A DNA stretch of 64,000 nucleotides from Codonopsis lanceolata (Eukaryota > Streptophyta > Magnoliopsida > Asterales > Campanulaceae). Both the position numbers and the translations under genes were made by a program. The notes beneath the pieces were generated by a model. It saw nothing but the letters and a program-made list of their open reading frames with translations, was not told the DNA's origin and made no database searches. The stretch's first letter is position 1. Every line of letters starts with the position of its first letter. The stretch covers positions 32,617,632-32,681,631 of the forward strand of contig CM028377.1 in NCBI GenBank assembly GCA_013146195.2, given 5' to 3'. Shown here in pieces: positions 11,260 through 23,279 of this stretch.

Positions 11260-12131
11260 TGAGCAGGTTTTTCATTTATATATATTGGTAAAGCGGTCTG
11301 TCGTTTGGGCATAATAACGGCTATGTTGTCATTTTAGCATTTAAGGTGTGTTAGCCGTTATCTAAGCATGTTGTTAACTTTTTAAATATTTTATATACAT
11401 TTATATACAAATACTACTTTATCTATTTATATTATTTAAACATAATATGTACAAACACAATAATAATATTATCTACATTTATGCTATATAAATTAAATAT
11501 ATAACTAATTATCGCATTATTACTACTTTATCTATTTATAAATTAAATATTATCGGCTCGCCGGGGGTGAGGAATAAGGGGGCTCGCTTGCTCGGGCAAG
11601 GGAGGAGGCTGCCAAGGGGTAGGAGGTCGAGGGCCGAAGGCTCTAGGGCTCGCTTACATAAGGCAAGGGAGGAGGAGGCTGGGAGCCTTGATTACTTCAC
11701 GAATGAAGGGAGAAGAATGAAGGTGGAATCCTGGGAGGAGAAGGCTAGGGAGTAGAAATGAGGCTGAGGGCCTCTGTATTTATATGAGAAAACCTAGCCA
11801 AGCAACCGGGTGAAAGGTGACATGGAAGGGTTGTACCATGAGCAACGGAAATGAGTCATGCAGTTGGGACAACAAAGAAACTGGAGAAGGGTAAACACAA
11901 TTTGGGGTACGGCACATGCAAATTTGGGCGTCGCGCCTCGTCTTGCGATCATTCATGGATTTTGCAATTTTCCATCTTACTCCCCTGTCAAGTTATCTTT
12001 TCATATTGATCATTTTACCCCCCCCCCCCGAAAGGCTAACAGAAAGTAACATCCGTTAGTCATTTTCATATAACAATATTTTTGACATTTTAGGAAATGG
12101 GGGGGGGGGGTACAAAATTGGGTTGTCTACA
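11260..12131 (-). mobile_element. 3' LTR of the Tat/Ogre-type element
   Basis: On the minus strand the LTR begins TGTAGACAACCCAATTTTG at 12131, the usual start of plant Tat-group LTRs. It matches the copy at 22646 downwards: TCGGCTCGCCGGGG, GCTCGCTTGCTCGGGCAAG, GGCCGAAGGCTC, GGCACATGCA..TTGGGCG and TTAGCCGTTATCTAAGCATG all recur there. TATA box TATAAATA on the minus strand at 11784-11777. The 3' boundary (low coordinate) is uncertain, since similarity fades between 11340 and 11260. Poly-C and poly-G runs at 12020 and 12102 distinguish this copy. Confidence 0.75.
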
Positions 12132-12424
12132 ACCTATTTCTGTCGAAAACTATTATGCTGGAGACTGTTATATTGTAGTCTGTGTGCTAGAGATTGTTAT
12201 GCTAGAGATTTTTCTCTCATATTTTCTCCTGGGTTTTCCTTATTTTTTTTTTCATTGCTCTAAATTTTACCTAGGCCACCCTTTCGGGTTTTCAACCTAG
12301 CGAGCTGAAAAAAAAGATAAAGTATCTGGGCCACTAAAGCATGCTATATTAGCACTACCCTGGCTTATGCGTAGCATCGTTTGAGCTTGTCCATGTTGAA
12401 GGGCTGAATGAGATCTTCCCCATC

Positions 12425-13719
12425 CTAATTGGTGAGAAACACGATACCTCCTAACTGTATCTGTTTTACTATGTAGGGTCCTATCCACGGAGGCTTCCAT
12501 TTTCCCCTAGTGTCAACATAACTGGGGGGATTTTGTCGCAGTACCAGGTCACCTACTTCGATGTTTTCGCCTTTGACCCTTTTGTTAAATGCTCGAGTGA
12601 TTCTTGTCTGATACGCTCGTGTGTGTTCTAAAGCTAGCAATTTATGTTCATCAATCAGTGCCAACTCGTCGTAACGTTGTCTAAGTCAGTCAACTTCGGA
12701 TATGTCTATTTCCATCACTACTCTTAATGACAAAATCTCAACCTCTATTGGTAACACATCTTATATGCAATATGCTAGAGAGTACGGCATAGCCCATGTG
12801 GGTGTGCGGACTGATGTGCGGTATCCCTAGAATGCTAACGACAATTTATCAGGCCAATCTTTTCTGATCTCTGTCATTTCCCGGATAATGCTTTTGAGTG
12901 TTTTGTTAGCAGCCTCAACTGCTCCGTTGACTTATGGCCAATTTGGGAATGATTTATCTCGATGTATTCTGAATTTATCAAGTAGCTAGTTAACTTCGCC
13001 CTCAAAGTGTGTACCATTGTCGGGGATCATTTCAAACGGTACTCCATATCAGTATATGATGTTAGTTCGGATAAACTTAGCTACTTTTCTGGCTTTCAAT
13101 ATTTTGTAGGAGGCAACTTCGACCCATTTGGTGAAGTAGTTGATGGCTACGAGGACGTATTCATGACCATTTGTCCCTTTTGGGTGAGCCTGTCCTATGA
13201 CATCAATTCCCCAGATTAAGAAGGGCCAAGGGGCTACTGAGTTGTATAGTATGTGTGGAAGAACATGTTGCAGATTGGCGAAACGCTGACATTTGTCGTA
13301 GTGGCATACCCAACGGATGTAGTCAATTTCAAGTGTGATCCAACAATATCCCTATCGGATTGCTTTTTTGAAAACATGTGTCGCCAACGAGTACTACCAT
13401 GTAGTTGGTCCATGACTCGCTCTGCTCTGACTTGGTCTATACATAACAAATTTATACCTTGATAAATGCCTTTTATAATGGCTATCCCCATTGATGACAA
13501 ACTGTGTGGCCTATCTCCGAAGAGCAATTCTTCCTTTTTTTTATCTAGACCAGTTGGATACTCATTTTTCTTGAGTAAATTCCAAATGTCTAAGTACAAG
13601 GGCTCATTGCCTTTTTCTGGAGCTGTATTGATTGTGAAGTAGTAGGCATAAGTGACTTTCTTTCCTACCATAAAAGGTTGCATGTTCATGTTTGATGGGA
13701 CCTCGACCAGTGAAGCCAA
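12425..13719 (-). pseudogene. Tat/Ogre integrase
   Basis: From high to low coordinate: a zinc-finger region with connecting segment (13719-13234); then a core in which the minus strand gives WGIDVIGQAHPKGTNGHEY (first Asp, near 13200), MIPDNGTHFEGEV (second Asp, near 13010) and NGAVEAANKTLK (Glu, near 12925). The C-terminal part 12664-12425 contains FNKRVKGENIEVGDLVLRQ and GKWKPPWIGPYIV, the GPY/F-like module. The DDE triad is present. Stops lie within the core (for example near 13050, 12990, 12945 and 12820) and the frame shifts at least twice. This is the cDNA-inserting enzyme of the element, no longer usable. Confidence 0.88.
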
Positions 13720-13799
13720 GGTTGCTAATGCATCTGTGAAAAGATTTCTATCACACGGTAGGTAATGGAATAATATGTCGTCAAACTTCTTTCCAAGAG

Positions 13800-14166
13800 T
13801 ATTCAGACGAGTATGATGCAGCAGTAGACAGGGATCCGGTGTTTTCCATTTTCCTTCGATCTAATTTATAATCAGAGCGGAATCACCAATGACCTCTAAT
13901 TCTCTGGCCCCTTTCTGAAGAGCTTCTTCTAGACCAGCAATGTAGGCTTCATATTCAGTGGTGTTGTTGGAGCATTCAAATTCCAACCTTACAGCTATAG
14001 GTGTATGAGAACATGTTGGATCGATTAGCAGTATCCCTATGTCGAAACCTCTTTTATTGGCAGCCTCATCAAAAAACAGTTGCCCTTTAGTGTCGTGATC
14101 TTTGATTTCAAAAATGCCTTCGTCTGAGAAGTCTAATTCCTCGACATTATCTGTTTCTAATGACAA
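13800..14166 (-). pseudogene. Second, archaeal-type RNase H domain (aRNH)
   Basis: The minus-strand frame 14166-13861 reads QLFFDEAANKRGFDIGILL, then LEFECSNNTTEYEAYIAGL and EALQKGARELEVIGDSALIIN. The pattern D-x-A-A, a (T/N)-N-N-T-x-E-Y-E-A block and G-D-S with hydrophobics is that of the additional RNase H found only in Tat-clade plant gypsy elements. A stop follows VIGDSALIIN (where Q often follows). It lies between the retroviral-type RNase H and integrase, as expected for Ogre-like elements. Confidence 0.85.
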
Positions 14167-14239
14167 ATCTACTAGGTGGTCTACAATTATGCTCCCTTTG
14201 ATTGACTTGCGGGTAGCATATGTGATGTCAAATTCATTG

Positions 14240-15420
14240 AGCAGAAAGGACCATTTGGCTAACCAACTGAAAAGGGATGGATTTTCGAAAATTTATTTGA
14301 TTGGGTCCATTCTAGAGATTGCTTTGACAGTCTGAGCTTGTAAGTAGATCTTGAGCCTTTGTGTTGCCCAAACCATACCCGTGTAGCTTTTCTCTAAAGC
14401 TGAGTAGTTGAGCTCGCTACCCTGTAACTTTCGGGTTACAAAGTAGATGAAATTTTTGGCATAGGAATCTTTCATTTCATGTGCGAGCATGGTTCCAACC
14501 GCAGCGTCTGTGACGGTGAAGTATAATAACAATGGTTTGTGTATGAGGAGGAGCTAAAACTAGTGGGCTAGGAAGGTATCCTTTAACTGCTTCAAAGGCG
14601 AGCTGACATTCCTCATCACGTACTCTATCAGTGTCCTTTTTTAGCAGTTTGAAAAGTGGCCCACACATGGAGGTCAGTTGTTTGATGAAATAGCTGATGT
14701 ATTGTAGTTGTCCAAGGAAACATTTGACTTTACTTGGAATTGTTGGTTATGGCATGTATGTGATGGCTTTGACTTTGGCAGGTTCTATTTGAATCCCCTG
14801 CTCAATTACCATGAATCCCAACACATTTCCTTTGGTGACCCAAAAGTGCATTTTATTGGATTAAGTTTCATTTGGTGCTTTCGTAATCTTTCAACGAACT
14901 TGCGGAGATCTTTGACGTGCGCATCGTCTGCTTCATCTGAGTGGATGATCATATCATCCACCTACACATCAACTTCTTTATGAATCATGTCATGGAATAG
15001 GGCAGTAGCAGCCCTTTGGTACGTAGCCCCAACATTTTTCAATCTGAATGGCATGATTGTATAGCAGTAATTCCCCCAAGGAGTGATAAACGAGGTTTTC
15101 TCCTGGTCCTTTATTTCCATTTTAATCTGATTGTATTCCAAGCATGTCGTCTACAAATGACCTTATTTTGTGAGAGGCCACGACATCTACCAAAATATTG
15201 ATGTTTGACAGAGGGAAGTCGTCTTTTGGAGATGCTTTATTGAGGTCGCGGAAGTCAACAAAGATCCGAACCTTTACGTTAGGCTTCGGCACTGTCACTA
15301 TGTTTGATAAGCAAATTGGGTATTCCACCACATGTATGAACAGAACACTTAATTGTTTCATGATCTCTTCTTTCACTTACAGACACCATCTTGGCTTGAT
15401 TTTGCAGAGGTTCTGTTTCA
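14240..15420 (-). pseudogene. Tat/Ogre reverse transcriptase and RNase H
   Basis: RT is recognised from VKVRIFVDFRDLNKASPKDDFPL (15280-15210), DMLGIQSD/YNQI (15150-15110), EKTSFITPWGNYCYTIMPF (15100-15040) and VDDMIIHS (near 14950). The Tyr codon before VDDM has become TAG. The thumb follows, with KLNPIKCTFG near 14850. The RNase H frames 14668-14293 show CQLAFEAVKGYL, LLLYFTVTDAAVGTML, NFIYFVTRKLQGSELNYSALEK and MVWATQRLKIYLQAQTV. Several frames and stops. Confidence 0.88.
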
Positions 15421-16380
15421 CTGGCTTGGCATCTGAATATGTTTGAATCCTGTGTTGTACAATTGTCGGATCCAACCCAGGCATGTCTTTATAAGACCAT
15501 GCGAACACATCTGTCAATAAACTGCTCAATGTTATTTTGTCTTGCCCTTGTAGATAACTGCCAATTCTGACTTCATTGATCTCACTGTTCAGCCCCAGAT
15601 TGATGACAAAAAATCTTCTTCTGTTGCTATTGTACTGTGATGCCCATGTCTCTTGACCAACTTTGTGATTTCGGTTAAGTACTCTTTGTCTTTGGGGTCC
15701 ATTTTGTTAAATAATTCGTTATTAACTGGTTTAATTATGTTTTCAGATAATTCATCTTTTAACAAGTTGGCAACCAAGGAATACGTGCAAACACTGAGAC
15801 TTTCATTAACAAAAGGGGTTATAAAGTTGGCTATTTCATTGAGGTGCTAGGGAGTGAGGTCTTTAATTTGGGTGTCATGGAACAGGATGGTAGGTGACCA
15901 ATCTAAGGAAAAGGTAGTGTAGGGTGTATCCGAAACGGTTTATCATGTCCGCAGCATTCAAGAGGGGTCCAGCAGTGGTATACCAGTTCTATAATGGACT
16001 ATCTATGATAGCCTTAAATTCAGTCGGGAGCTCAGGAGTGTCAATGCCTCCGTCAATCATACCCAAAAAATTATATATCATGAAGTTACTGTCAAACAAA
16101 GCTAAAGCACAATCGTCTTGGTCTATGGTCCAGGTATTTTCCACTATTTCTATTCTATATGTAGAGTCACGGGGTTCAAGCATAAGTTTCTCCAGTTCAC
16201 TTATAGCGAGAGTCACATTTTCGAATATTTTCCAACCAGGGTGTCTTTTGCCATTGTGGTCAATCCATGGCTCAGAGAACATGAGGTAGGTGACAGTTCT
16301 CCCTATTTTACAAAGTAACCATTTAGGGTTTTTCTGTATGGTCTGAGAAGAGGGCTATGGTATAGTCGTTTTTCACGCTC

Positions 16381-16761
16381 TCATTTGCTTCTTTCGTGCT
16401 TTTCTCTCATGATCGTGACTAACGTAGCTGGTGTAGGATTATATCCTCGACCAAAAGGTGGGATGCATTCTTTGATCTCTTCATGGATTAAATATATCAG
16501 TCCCTGCTGGTTTCTTCCCAACCCCAGTCTTGGCATGCAATTCCTTTTTCGGAGCATGTTTAGCGGGGCGATTTCACCAAAAACTTTAGTCTTTGTCTTA
16601 GTGATGTCTGTTTCCCGTGAATATTCAATGGCATTGACTCTGGCTTGATGAATGACTTCAAAGCCACTAAAGAAGATGCCAGTGTCGTCATGCTCTATCT
16701 CGAAAATGGGGATGTCTCCATTTTCTTTGTTTTCAATGATCTTATCGGTGAGAATGATCAC
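16381..16761 (-). pseudogene. G-patch-like segment between protease and RT
   Basis: The open frame contains APLNMLRKRNCMPRLGLGRNQQGL. The pattern (MLRK.NY.PG.GLG.NQQG) is the G-patch-like motif that many Tat-group Pol proteins carry after the protease. The first Gly of the motif is Arg here. Around it lie HQARVNAIEYSRE and KECIPPFGRGYNP. The adjacent frame 15989-16282 (FSEPWIDHNGKRHPGWKIFEN and following) belongs to the same poorly conserved spacer of Pol and is recognisable only by position. Confidence 0.6.
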
Positions 16762-16808
16762 TATGTGATCATCATGGATGATCTTGACCCACTAGTTTAA
16801 AGATGATG

Positions 16809-17285
16809 CTACCCTTTTACCCCATGGATCCAGGGATGACCCAATAGTAAACTGAAAGTGGCAGTGATGTCTAATACTTGGAATTCAACTGGCATGGTGA
16901 AAGGGCCAATTGTCATCATCAGTGTCACTACTCCCAGTACACAGCGGCTTATGTTGTCATATGCTCTCTCCATCTGTGACGATGGAGTTAGCTCTGAGAT
17001 CTTTGATCCCATTTTAGCTAATGTGCTTGTAGGATAGACATTTAAAGATGAACCGTTGTCTACTATGACCCGAGGTATTTGTTTTTCCATGACTGTGATA
17101 TACAGAGCATCTATGTGGTTGGTCCTTTCTTTCGGTAGATCCAGGTCAATAAACATGATCATATTCCCAAAATGGATGTTTCCTATCATCTGAGTTAACT
17201 CATCTGGAGAGGTTTCAATGGGAATGACTGCTTGGCTCGGCGATTTGGCTAAAGTGTCACGATGGGTCTTGGATGCACATAACAA
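16809..17285 (-). pseudogene. Tat/Ogre aspartic protease
   Basis: The open frame carries IVDNGSSLNVYPTSTLAKMG. The active-site Asp with the D-N-G-S-(S/A)-L-N-V form is typical of Tat/Ogre proteases. The usual trailing hydrophobic block VTLMMTIGPFTMPVEFQVLD and the end FSLLLGHPWIHGV (the LLGRPWIH block) are present. The motif is unbroken in this frame, making this the best-preserved domain of the element. It would cut the Gag-Pol polyprotein. Confidence 0.88.
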
Positions 17286-17499
17286 GCCCTAGATGGATGT
17301 GTTGGCTTGGGTTCTTTTCATTTGGGTTAGCAAGGCATCTTCTATGGTACCAGCCCCCCCAGTGTTGTCCTCTTTGTCTTTCCCTGACTGGTTAACAACT
17401 TCTTGGTTTGGTTGGTAGGCTCGACCACATCTGGTAAGGTGACTGACATTTCTATCGATCCAAGTGACTTTTTGAGATTGTTCATTTTCCCCAAGGTGA

Positions 17500-18620
17500 A
17501 ACCTGGTTACTGCTTAGTATGGGGCTCAAGGAGAGCATGTTGCAGTTGAAATTAGTGAGACAAGCAGCGATGTAAGGGAAGGGTATTTCATTTTTTTCCA
17601 AAATGGGCAGGGGTATAGGTTGTTACATCATCAGCATCGATCGCGTTGATTTGGGGCAAGGGGTTGTTCACTACATATGGTACCGTGATGAACTTTCTAT
17701 CGATGAGGTCTTGGATGGTATTATGGAGAAGGTAGCATTTGTTAGTGAGGTGTCCAATGCATTGATAATATTCGCAATACTGGAGTGATTCCATGTGTTA
17801 GGGATCGGGCTTAGGGGTTTGTAACCCTCGAGTGGTTTGAGGTATCCATGCAGCCACAATGTTCTAAAAACCACAGATCTCGAAGCAGGCAAAGTATCAT
17901 AATGTTTAGGTCCTTTTTGTCGTCTTTTCCCTTTGGAGTGGGACGAGGTGCTTGACTGAAACCTGGCTCCTAAGTAAGGTGATTATGTTTCATCCCTTCT
18001 TCGTTGGTTGGGGCGGTGCTGTGGAAAGGGTACTTTGTATGTGATCTTTACAGTGGGTTTTTGTTCTGCTTGGCAGAAGTTGTATATGGATGCCCTATTG
18101 GTCATTCTCACTGGTGTTCTAGGTGCTTTTTGTCTAGTGAGGGTTATTGTTGGGTCATAGGTAAAGTAACTATTTGGATTGCTGATTGGGGATATGTTTT
18201 GGGTAAAGGGGAATGGAATAAGAGAGGGTGTCGATGTTTGGAAGTGAAATACCTTGTGGGGGAAAATTGTTAATGTTTTGGATTGGAACGATGGTGTCTT
18301 GGGTAAAGGGGTTGGTGTTTTAGTAGGGGGAAAGACATTGAATATGTTGGTGTTTTGAGGGAGAGCATTCTCTATCAGGGAAGGAAAGTTGGTATTTAGG
18401 AAGGGAAAGGGGTTGTCAACTGAGATTGGTAATTTCCCGATTCGCAAAGAAAATTGGTTGAAGATTTCTGCTAAACCTTCCAAAAGATTCTCAATCATCT
18501 GGTTTGTCACTTTTTCCATATGGGCATCTAACTCTTGTTTGAGCCATTCTTGGAACTCCAGATTTGGAAAGTATCTGAGGGTCTCTGTATCCCATTCTAG
18601 TCAAATCTGTATCTGAACCT
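17500..18620 (-). pseudogene. Tat/Ogre gag
   Basis: The frame 18519-17983 has a start-proximal helical part (MEKVTNQMIENLLEGLAEIFNQ) followed by a long Pro/Thr/Phe-rich linker. The frames 17892-17671 and 17794-17588 contain QYCEYYQCIGHLTNKCYLLH, then IQDLIDRKFI: the C-x3-Y/H-x-C-x-x-H-x4-C-x-x-L block followed by IQDLID seen in Ogre-like Gag. A frameshift lies near 17790-17900. The N-terminal capsid part is missing or unrecognisable upstream of 18620. Confidence 0.7.
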
Positions 18621-18865
18621 AAATATGTACTTTCTTCACTGTCCTCTATTTCTAAACTCAAATCTGCATTTCCTGAATTGTCTTATGTTTCTGAACTCAA
18701 ATCTCTTAGAAAAAACAAGGTCGACGGTAGTATATGAGAAGGCAAGACTTAAGGTGTTGGCTCGGGAAAGTACATAGTGTGTTATTATTATTAACAGATA
18801 TTTTGTTTATTATCTTAAAGTTGGTCGGGCAAGCATAGCTTTGTTTTGACTCTCTTTATTATGTC

Positions 18866-19818
18866 TATTGATTCCTAATTTTAGATTTGGTTGAGTCATC
18901 CTCGATTCTAAAAAAGGTCATGATTAGTGTGGCAAGTCTTAGAATCAATGTGTTTTAGAACCGTCTAGGCGCGGTTTTGCAAAAGCTTCTAGCCGTAGAC
19001 TGAAAATCAATTTGGCCAAATCACGAAAATTTGACACGTGTACACCTCTTTAGATATAAAATATCTAGTCATTATGTCTTGATCGATTTCACTTTCAAGA
19101 AGTCAACTCTATTTTAAACTCAAGGCGAAGACATTAAAGAAGACTTTCCAAGTCTTTTACTCAAATTGGGAATTGTCTTTGATGAACATCTTTCAAAGCG
19201 CCAATTGCATTCAATGCAAAGAACGTTGACACCTTTCCAACGGTCCAAAGATCTCTTCTAGTATTTATTCAAGTCTTGAAGATCGAAGAACAACTCTTGC
19301 GCATTAAACTCTCAAGCTTCATCTTCAACATCCAAGCATTCAAGAGATCAAAACAAGGACTAACACTTCACCAAACTTTCAGGCAAATCGCCATCTTAAA
19401 TTGCTTCATTTAGTTTGTCTTTAGTAGAGAACAATTAATCATTGATTGTCTCTCTCACCTTTATACTCTTGGTTAAAAACTTATTTTGTACACGATCCAT
19501 TAGAGATCTTACTCATTAAACCTAGTGGATAAACAAGTGCACTTTTAAAATCCAAAGCTAACCACTTTGGTAGTGGATGTATATTCATTAACCACTTCAA
19601 ATTCATGCGTGTTGTTCGATATTACTCTTATTAGAATTGTTTATGCACTATCTAAACAACACTCTTGATAAATCTACTTTGTTTCGGCCAAAAATCTTCT
19701 ATTTAAACTTCTCAAGAAATCATTAAGAAGTGTTTAAGAAAAAGGTTTTAATAAATCACAACTAGGCTATTCAACCCCCCCCCTTCTAGCCTAGATTGAG
19801 CCTATTTTGGGACCATCA
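18866..19818 (+). mobile_element. Solo LTR of a Sirevirus-like copia element
   Basis: It ends GGGACCATCA at 19818 and carries just before it CTATTCAACCCCCCCCC-TTCTAGCCTAG, the C-tract block found at the ends of the other two copia LTRs here. ACCACTTTGGTAGTGGATGTA (about 19561-19581) matches the same block in the LTR at 38035-38050. No primer site follows, so it is solo. ATGTC follows at 19819-19823 and also occurs at 18861-18865 and 19074-19078; either could be the matching target copy, but neither is followed by TG, so the left edge is not settled. Confidence 0.7.
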
Positions 19819-19832
19819 ATGTCCTGGAATTA

Positions 19833-20556
19833 GAGCTGTTAAATAGGGCAAAAGCCCACGGGCATGCCTGCCCCGCCACTTATTAGGGGCGTGTTGGGCT
19901 GGTGTATTCAATACTCGTTAGGATGCGGGCTTTTCGGGCTTTACGTGCGGGTCACGTGCTTTCGCGGGTTGGGGCGGGCCGCTGGTAGCCCGCATATTCT
20001 GGACTTGTATTGTAAATTTCAAATTTGTAAGTTACTATTAGTCTATTACTAAGTTATAACTTAATAACTAATAACTTATATGAGTTATATCATCAAGTGG
20101 CCCAGGCCCATTTGGCCATTTCAATTTTCATCCCGAATTATCCATTGAATTTAATGGTTAATTTGTTATGTAATTTTGTTATTTAGTATTTTGAATTTAA
20201 TGGATTATGGATATGTAATTTCCTAATTTTGTTATTTTGTTATTTACTTATTTAGTATTTTAAGAATTTTGAATATATTAATGGATATGTAATTTTGTTA
20301 TTTGAAGTATTATGAATTTAATGGTTTCTCTGTCGAAAATTTAAATCTATCATAAATTCAAATAATTGATCATAAATAAATAAAAATTTAAATAAACCCA
20401 TTTTTGTGGGCTTGCCCGTTTTGCCCGTGGTCCTACGCGGGGCGATTTGGGCTAGGAGTTTTCAGGATCGTTATGTTCACGGGCTTTCCCGCCCCACCCC
20501 GTTTCACAACGGGCTTTTCAGGCCCACAGGCAAACCCGCCCAGCAGACCCGTTTTG
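19833..20556. mobile_element. Non-autonomous hAT-like element with GC-rich inverted ends
   Basis: Both ends are unusually GC-rich in an AT-rich middle: GGGC...CGGGC motifs at 19845-19990 and the complementary GCCCG/CCCGCC motifs at 20405-20550. The left end reads GAGCTGTTAAATAGGGC, typical of a widespread plant hAT MITE class. Flanks are TGGAATTA (19825-19832) and TGGAATAG (20557-20564), an 8-bp target duplication with two mismatches at its end. No ORF of note. Confidence 0.55.
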
Positions 20557-21300
20557 TGGAATAGTGTATTCTTTTGCCAGAGTATAAGACCTTCGTATTC
20601 CACCTGTCTTTCGACTTCCCAAGAATCGGATAAATTCTGAGCGAATGGTCTATACTCTTTTCGGGATCCACCATTCAATCGTTCTAACAAGATACCACTA
20701 AAATTATTGGTCAATTCCAATGTATCTTTGTTGACTATGCGATGATGTATTTCTTTTGGTCAACAATTCTTTTTGACTTTACATGCATATGAGATTGGTA
20801 ATTAATTTTGAGCTACAAAAACCGACCGGTCAATGAAGTGTCCTATAAGATATACACGCAATTAATGGGGGTGATGCAGGGGGGTAGGCTAGCTTTCATG
20901 TAGAGGGTAACAGTTCGGAATATTACTACGTGAGTGCAGGTGTGTGAATTAGCTAAAAAAAAGAAGAGATTTTTTACAGGCATAAAGTAGTAAAATTTTG
21001 GCCTATCTTTTTCTTTTTGTGGATTTTCTCGACTAATTAGTTTGAATCCCACAAGGGAAGAAGCAAGCGCACGAAACGGCCATCACGTCAATAAGTAGAA
21101 AGAAAAGTGAGGAAACTATATGCTCCTATTAATTACATTTGGTCCTAATCCTCAAAATAAAATATGATAGAGCAAATAAAATATTATTACATGTCTGGCT
21201 TTCGCCCAAAAAAATACAAATTACAAATGTCTTCCGTCTTTCACAATATATTGGCAATAATAATAAATTAAATGCACATTTATAATAATAACAAATTAAG
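20557..21300. other. Spacer with a short coding-like patch
   Basis: On the minus strand 20720-20570 an open, compositionally balanced patch reads ELTNNFSGILLERLNGGSRK, EYRPFAQNLSDSWEVERQ and VEYEGLILW. It looks like a gene fragment, but I do not recognise it. The rest (20760-21300) holds nothing I can identify. Confidence 0.3.
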
Positions 21301-22551
21301 CGCACATTTGCAAACTACTATAAACTATGCATGTATGTAAACATGTTATATATATAAACAAATTAACAAATCTCAAACAATTGAGTCTAGCCCTAGAATG
21401 CGTTTGGTTTCGTCGTGGACTCTAAAAATATGTATGCATAGTTGCCACCTTATTTTAATGTTAAATAGAGAAAAACCAAAATTATCAGAAAGTGTAGGTC
21501 CGGAGGCTAAGTTACGATTTGAGAAGTGGTTAGACACTCAGATCGTCCTTTTGGTCTCATTTTGGGTTTTGCTAAAAACATGCTTTGTTGTGTGTGTATA
21601 TATTGTGATAACGACTATATTATGATGAATTATTGTTTAGAGTGTATTAGCCATTATTTAAGCATGATTACAACTATTTTAATATTATATATACATTTAA
21701 ATAAATACTATTTTATTTAATATTTTAAATAAAAGAAAAGATTATATTTAAATTACTTTTTAAAATATAAACTAATAGGAGCTAATTACAATGTTATCTA
21801 TAAACAATATTTACAAACATAATATAATTTATATTTACATTTATTCTATTTAAATTAAATGCGAGACAGAATAATAAATTGATACCTTCCTCTTGTAGTG
21901 TGACTTTCTGATCCCGGTATATACACCTCGGCTTAAGCCCACTATGCATTTTTGAGTGTGCTTCCCCATGTCTTCTCGAGAGAGAAGTCTTTTTTTTTCT
22001 TTGTTGGTGTTAGTGTTGCTTTTATTGTTGTTGTTGTTATCACTATATTTTGTTATATCCAGGCAGCATAACCGCAGTTTTTGGCTTTCTAGATCGGCTC
22101 GCCGGGGTGAGGACCGAAGAGGCTCGTTTGCTCGGGCAAGTGAGGAGGCCGGGGGCCGAAGGCTCGAGGGCTTGCTTGCACAAGGCAAGGGAGGAGGAGG
22201 TTGGGAGCCTTTTGCTCACTTCTCAAGTGAAGAGACGAGAAGAAGAAAGATAAGTCGTGGGAGAAGGCTGGGGTGATTTTTGAAGGCAGGGGGAGTGTTT
22301 TATTTATAGCCCAAGATCAGGCCAGGCATCTAGGAGTGGAAGGCTGAGAATGCTTGTACACTGTGTAGAGAAAGCAAGCCATGTAGTGTAGACAGTGCAG
22401 CAAACTGGGGAAGGAGAAAACATATTGGGGCGTGGCACATGCATCTTTGGGCGTTGCGCCCCGACTTGCATGTCCTTCACAAATCTTCAAATTTTCGTTA
22501 TGCTCCACTGACCTGTTATTTTTATGTTTTGCATTCTGGCATCCTGAAAGG

Positions 22552-22606
<55 letters not shown>

Positions 22607-22646
22607 CATTTAATAAAATGAGTCATACGAAATTAGGGTGTCTACA
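21300..22646 (-). mobile_element. 5' LTR region of the Tat/Ogre-type element
   Basis: Minus strand starts TGTAGACACCCTAATTTCG at 22646. Blocks shared with the copy at 11260-12131 are listed there. TATA box TATAAATA on the minus strand at 22308-22301. This copy has about 215 bp (about 21870-22085) not present in the other, and a 50-bp (AT)n run at 22555-22604 where the other has poly-C/G. No primer site could be recognised, so the inner boundary is uncertain. Confidence 0.7.
22555..22604. repeat. (AT)n microsatellite
   Basis: Uninterrupted AT dinucleotides for about 50 bp near the start of the 5' LTR. Confidence 0.95.
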
Positions 22647-23279
22647 GAAGCCTATCAAGATTGGAGAAAATATATGGAAAAATCCCTTTTGGGCCACCTA
22701 ACTTTTCAAAAATTTGCGATTCAGCCACCGAAAGTTTAAAATTTTCATTTTTGCCACTATACATTAGTTATGCTGCAAGCGAACCTATTTTTTGGATGGA
22801 CATTAGTTCTGTCATTAAATCAGAGTCAAATCTCTATTTTGCCCCTTTAAATTGACAATTATTCCCTTTGTGTGATATTAGAAACCAAAGGGGTCCAAGT
22901 TAAACAATCCCAATTTAACTTTCCATGAAACAAAAAAAAAATCTCAAACATTGCTGATGCTGGACATTGTTACTCATCTCCGTCACAATCTTCCCCATGT
23001 TGGACATTGTTGTTGTTGCCTGAATCCACCATCTCAACCATACACCTCATATTAGCTTAGCGATAACTAAGATTCCAATAGAGCGTATTCAGATACAAAT
23101 TCTAATCCACAACACGAATCCATCACTAACCATCTTGGAGGCTCCAACTTTTACAATGTAAGTCAAGGCTAAGGTTAAAGTCAACACAGTTGCAAATCAT
23201 GGCAGACCACCACCTATTGCAGGGACCCCCAATTTCAAATAATCAAGAAACAAAACTATGTACAGACCATTGTCATTAA

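Larger units (their letters stand above)
11260..22646 (-). mobile_element. Ty3/gypsy element of the Tat/Ogre group, with nested insertions
   Basis: Both LTRs (12131 downwards and 22646 downwards) share sequence and orientation. Between them on the minus strand the order is gag, protease, G-patch, RT, RNase H, a second RNase H-like domain, integrase. The second RNase H between RT/RNase H and integrase is diagnostic of the Tat clade (Ogre, TatR). A solo copia LTR (to 19818) and a 724-bp hAT-like element (19833-20556) lie in the gag-to-5'-LTR gap. A purine-rich run GACAGAAATAGGT (12144-12132, minus strand) directly precedes the 3' LTR and is the likely polypurine tract. The region 12145-12424 holds no gene. 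Confidence 0.82.

Noticed and set aside
20570..20760. Possible organelle-derived DNA
   Set aside because: The translation looked organelle-like at first, but it could not be matched to any chloroplast or mitochondrial gene I know.
22432..22701. 89-residue plus-strand ORF
   Set aside because: Runs through LTR sequence and an (AT)n run; no domain.
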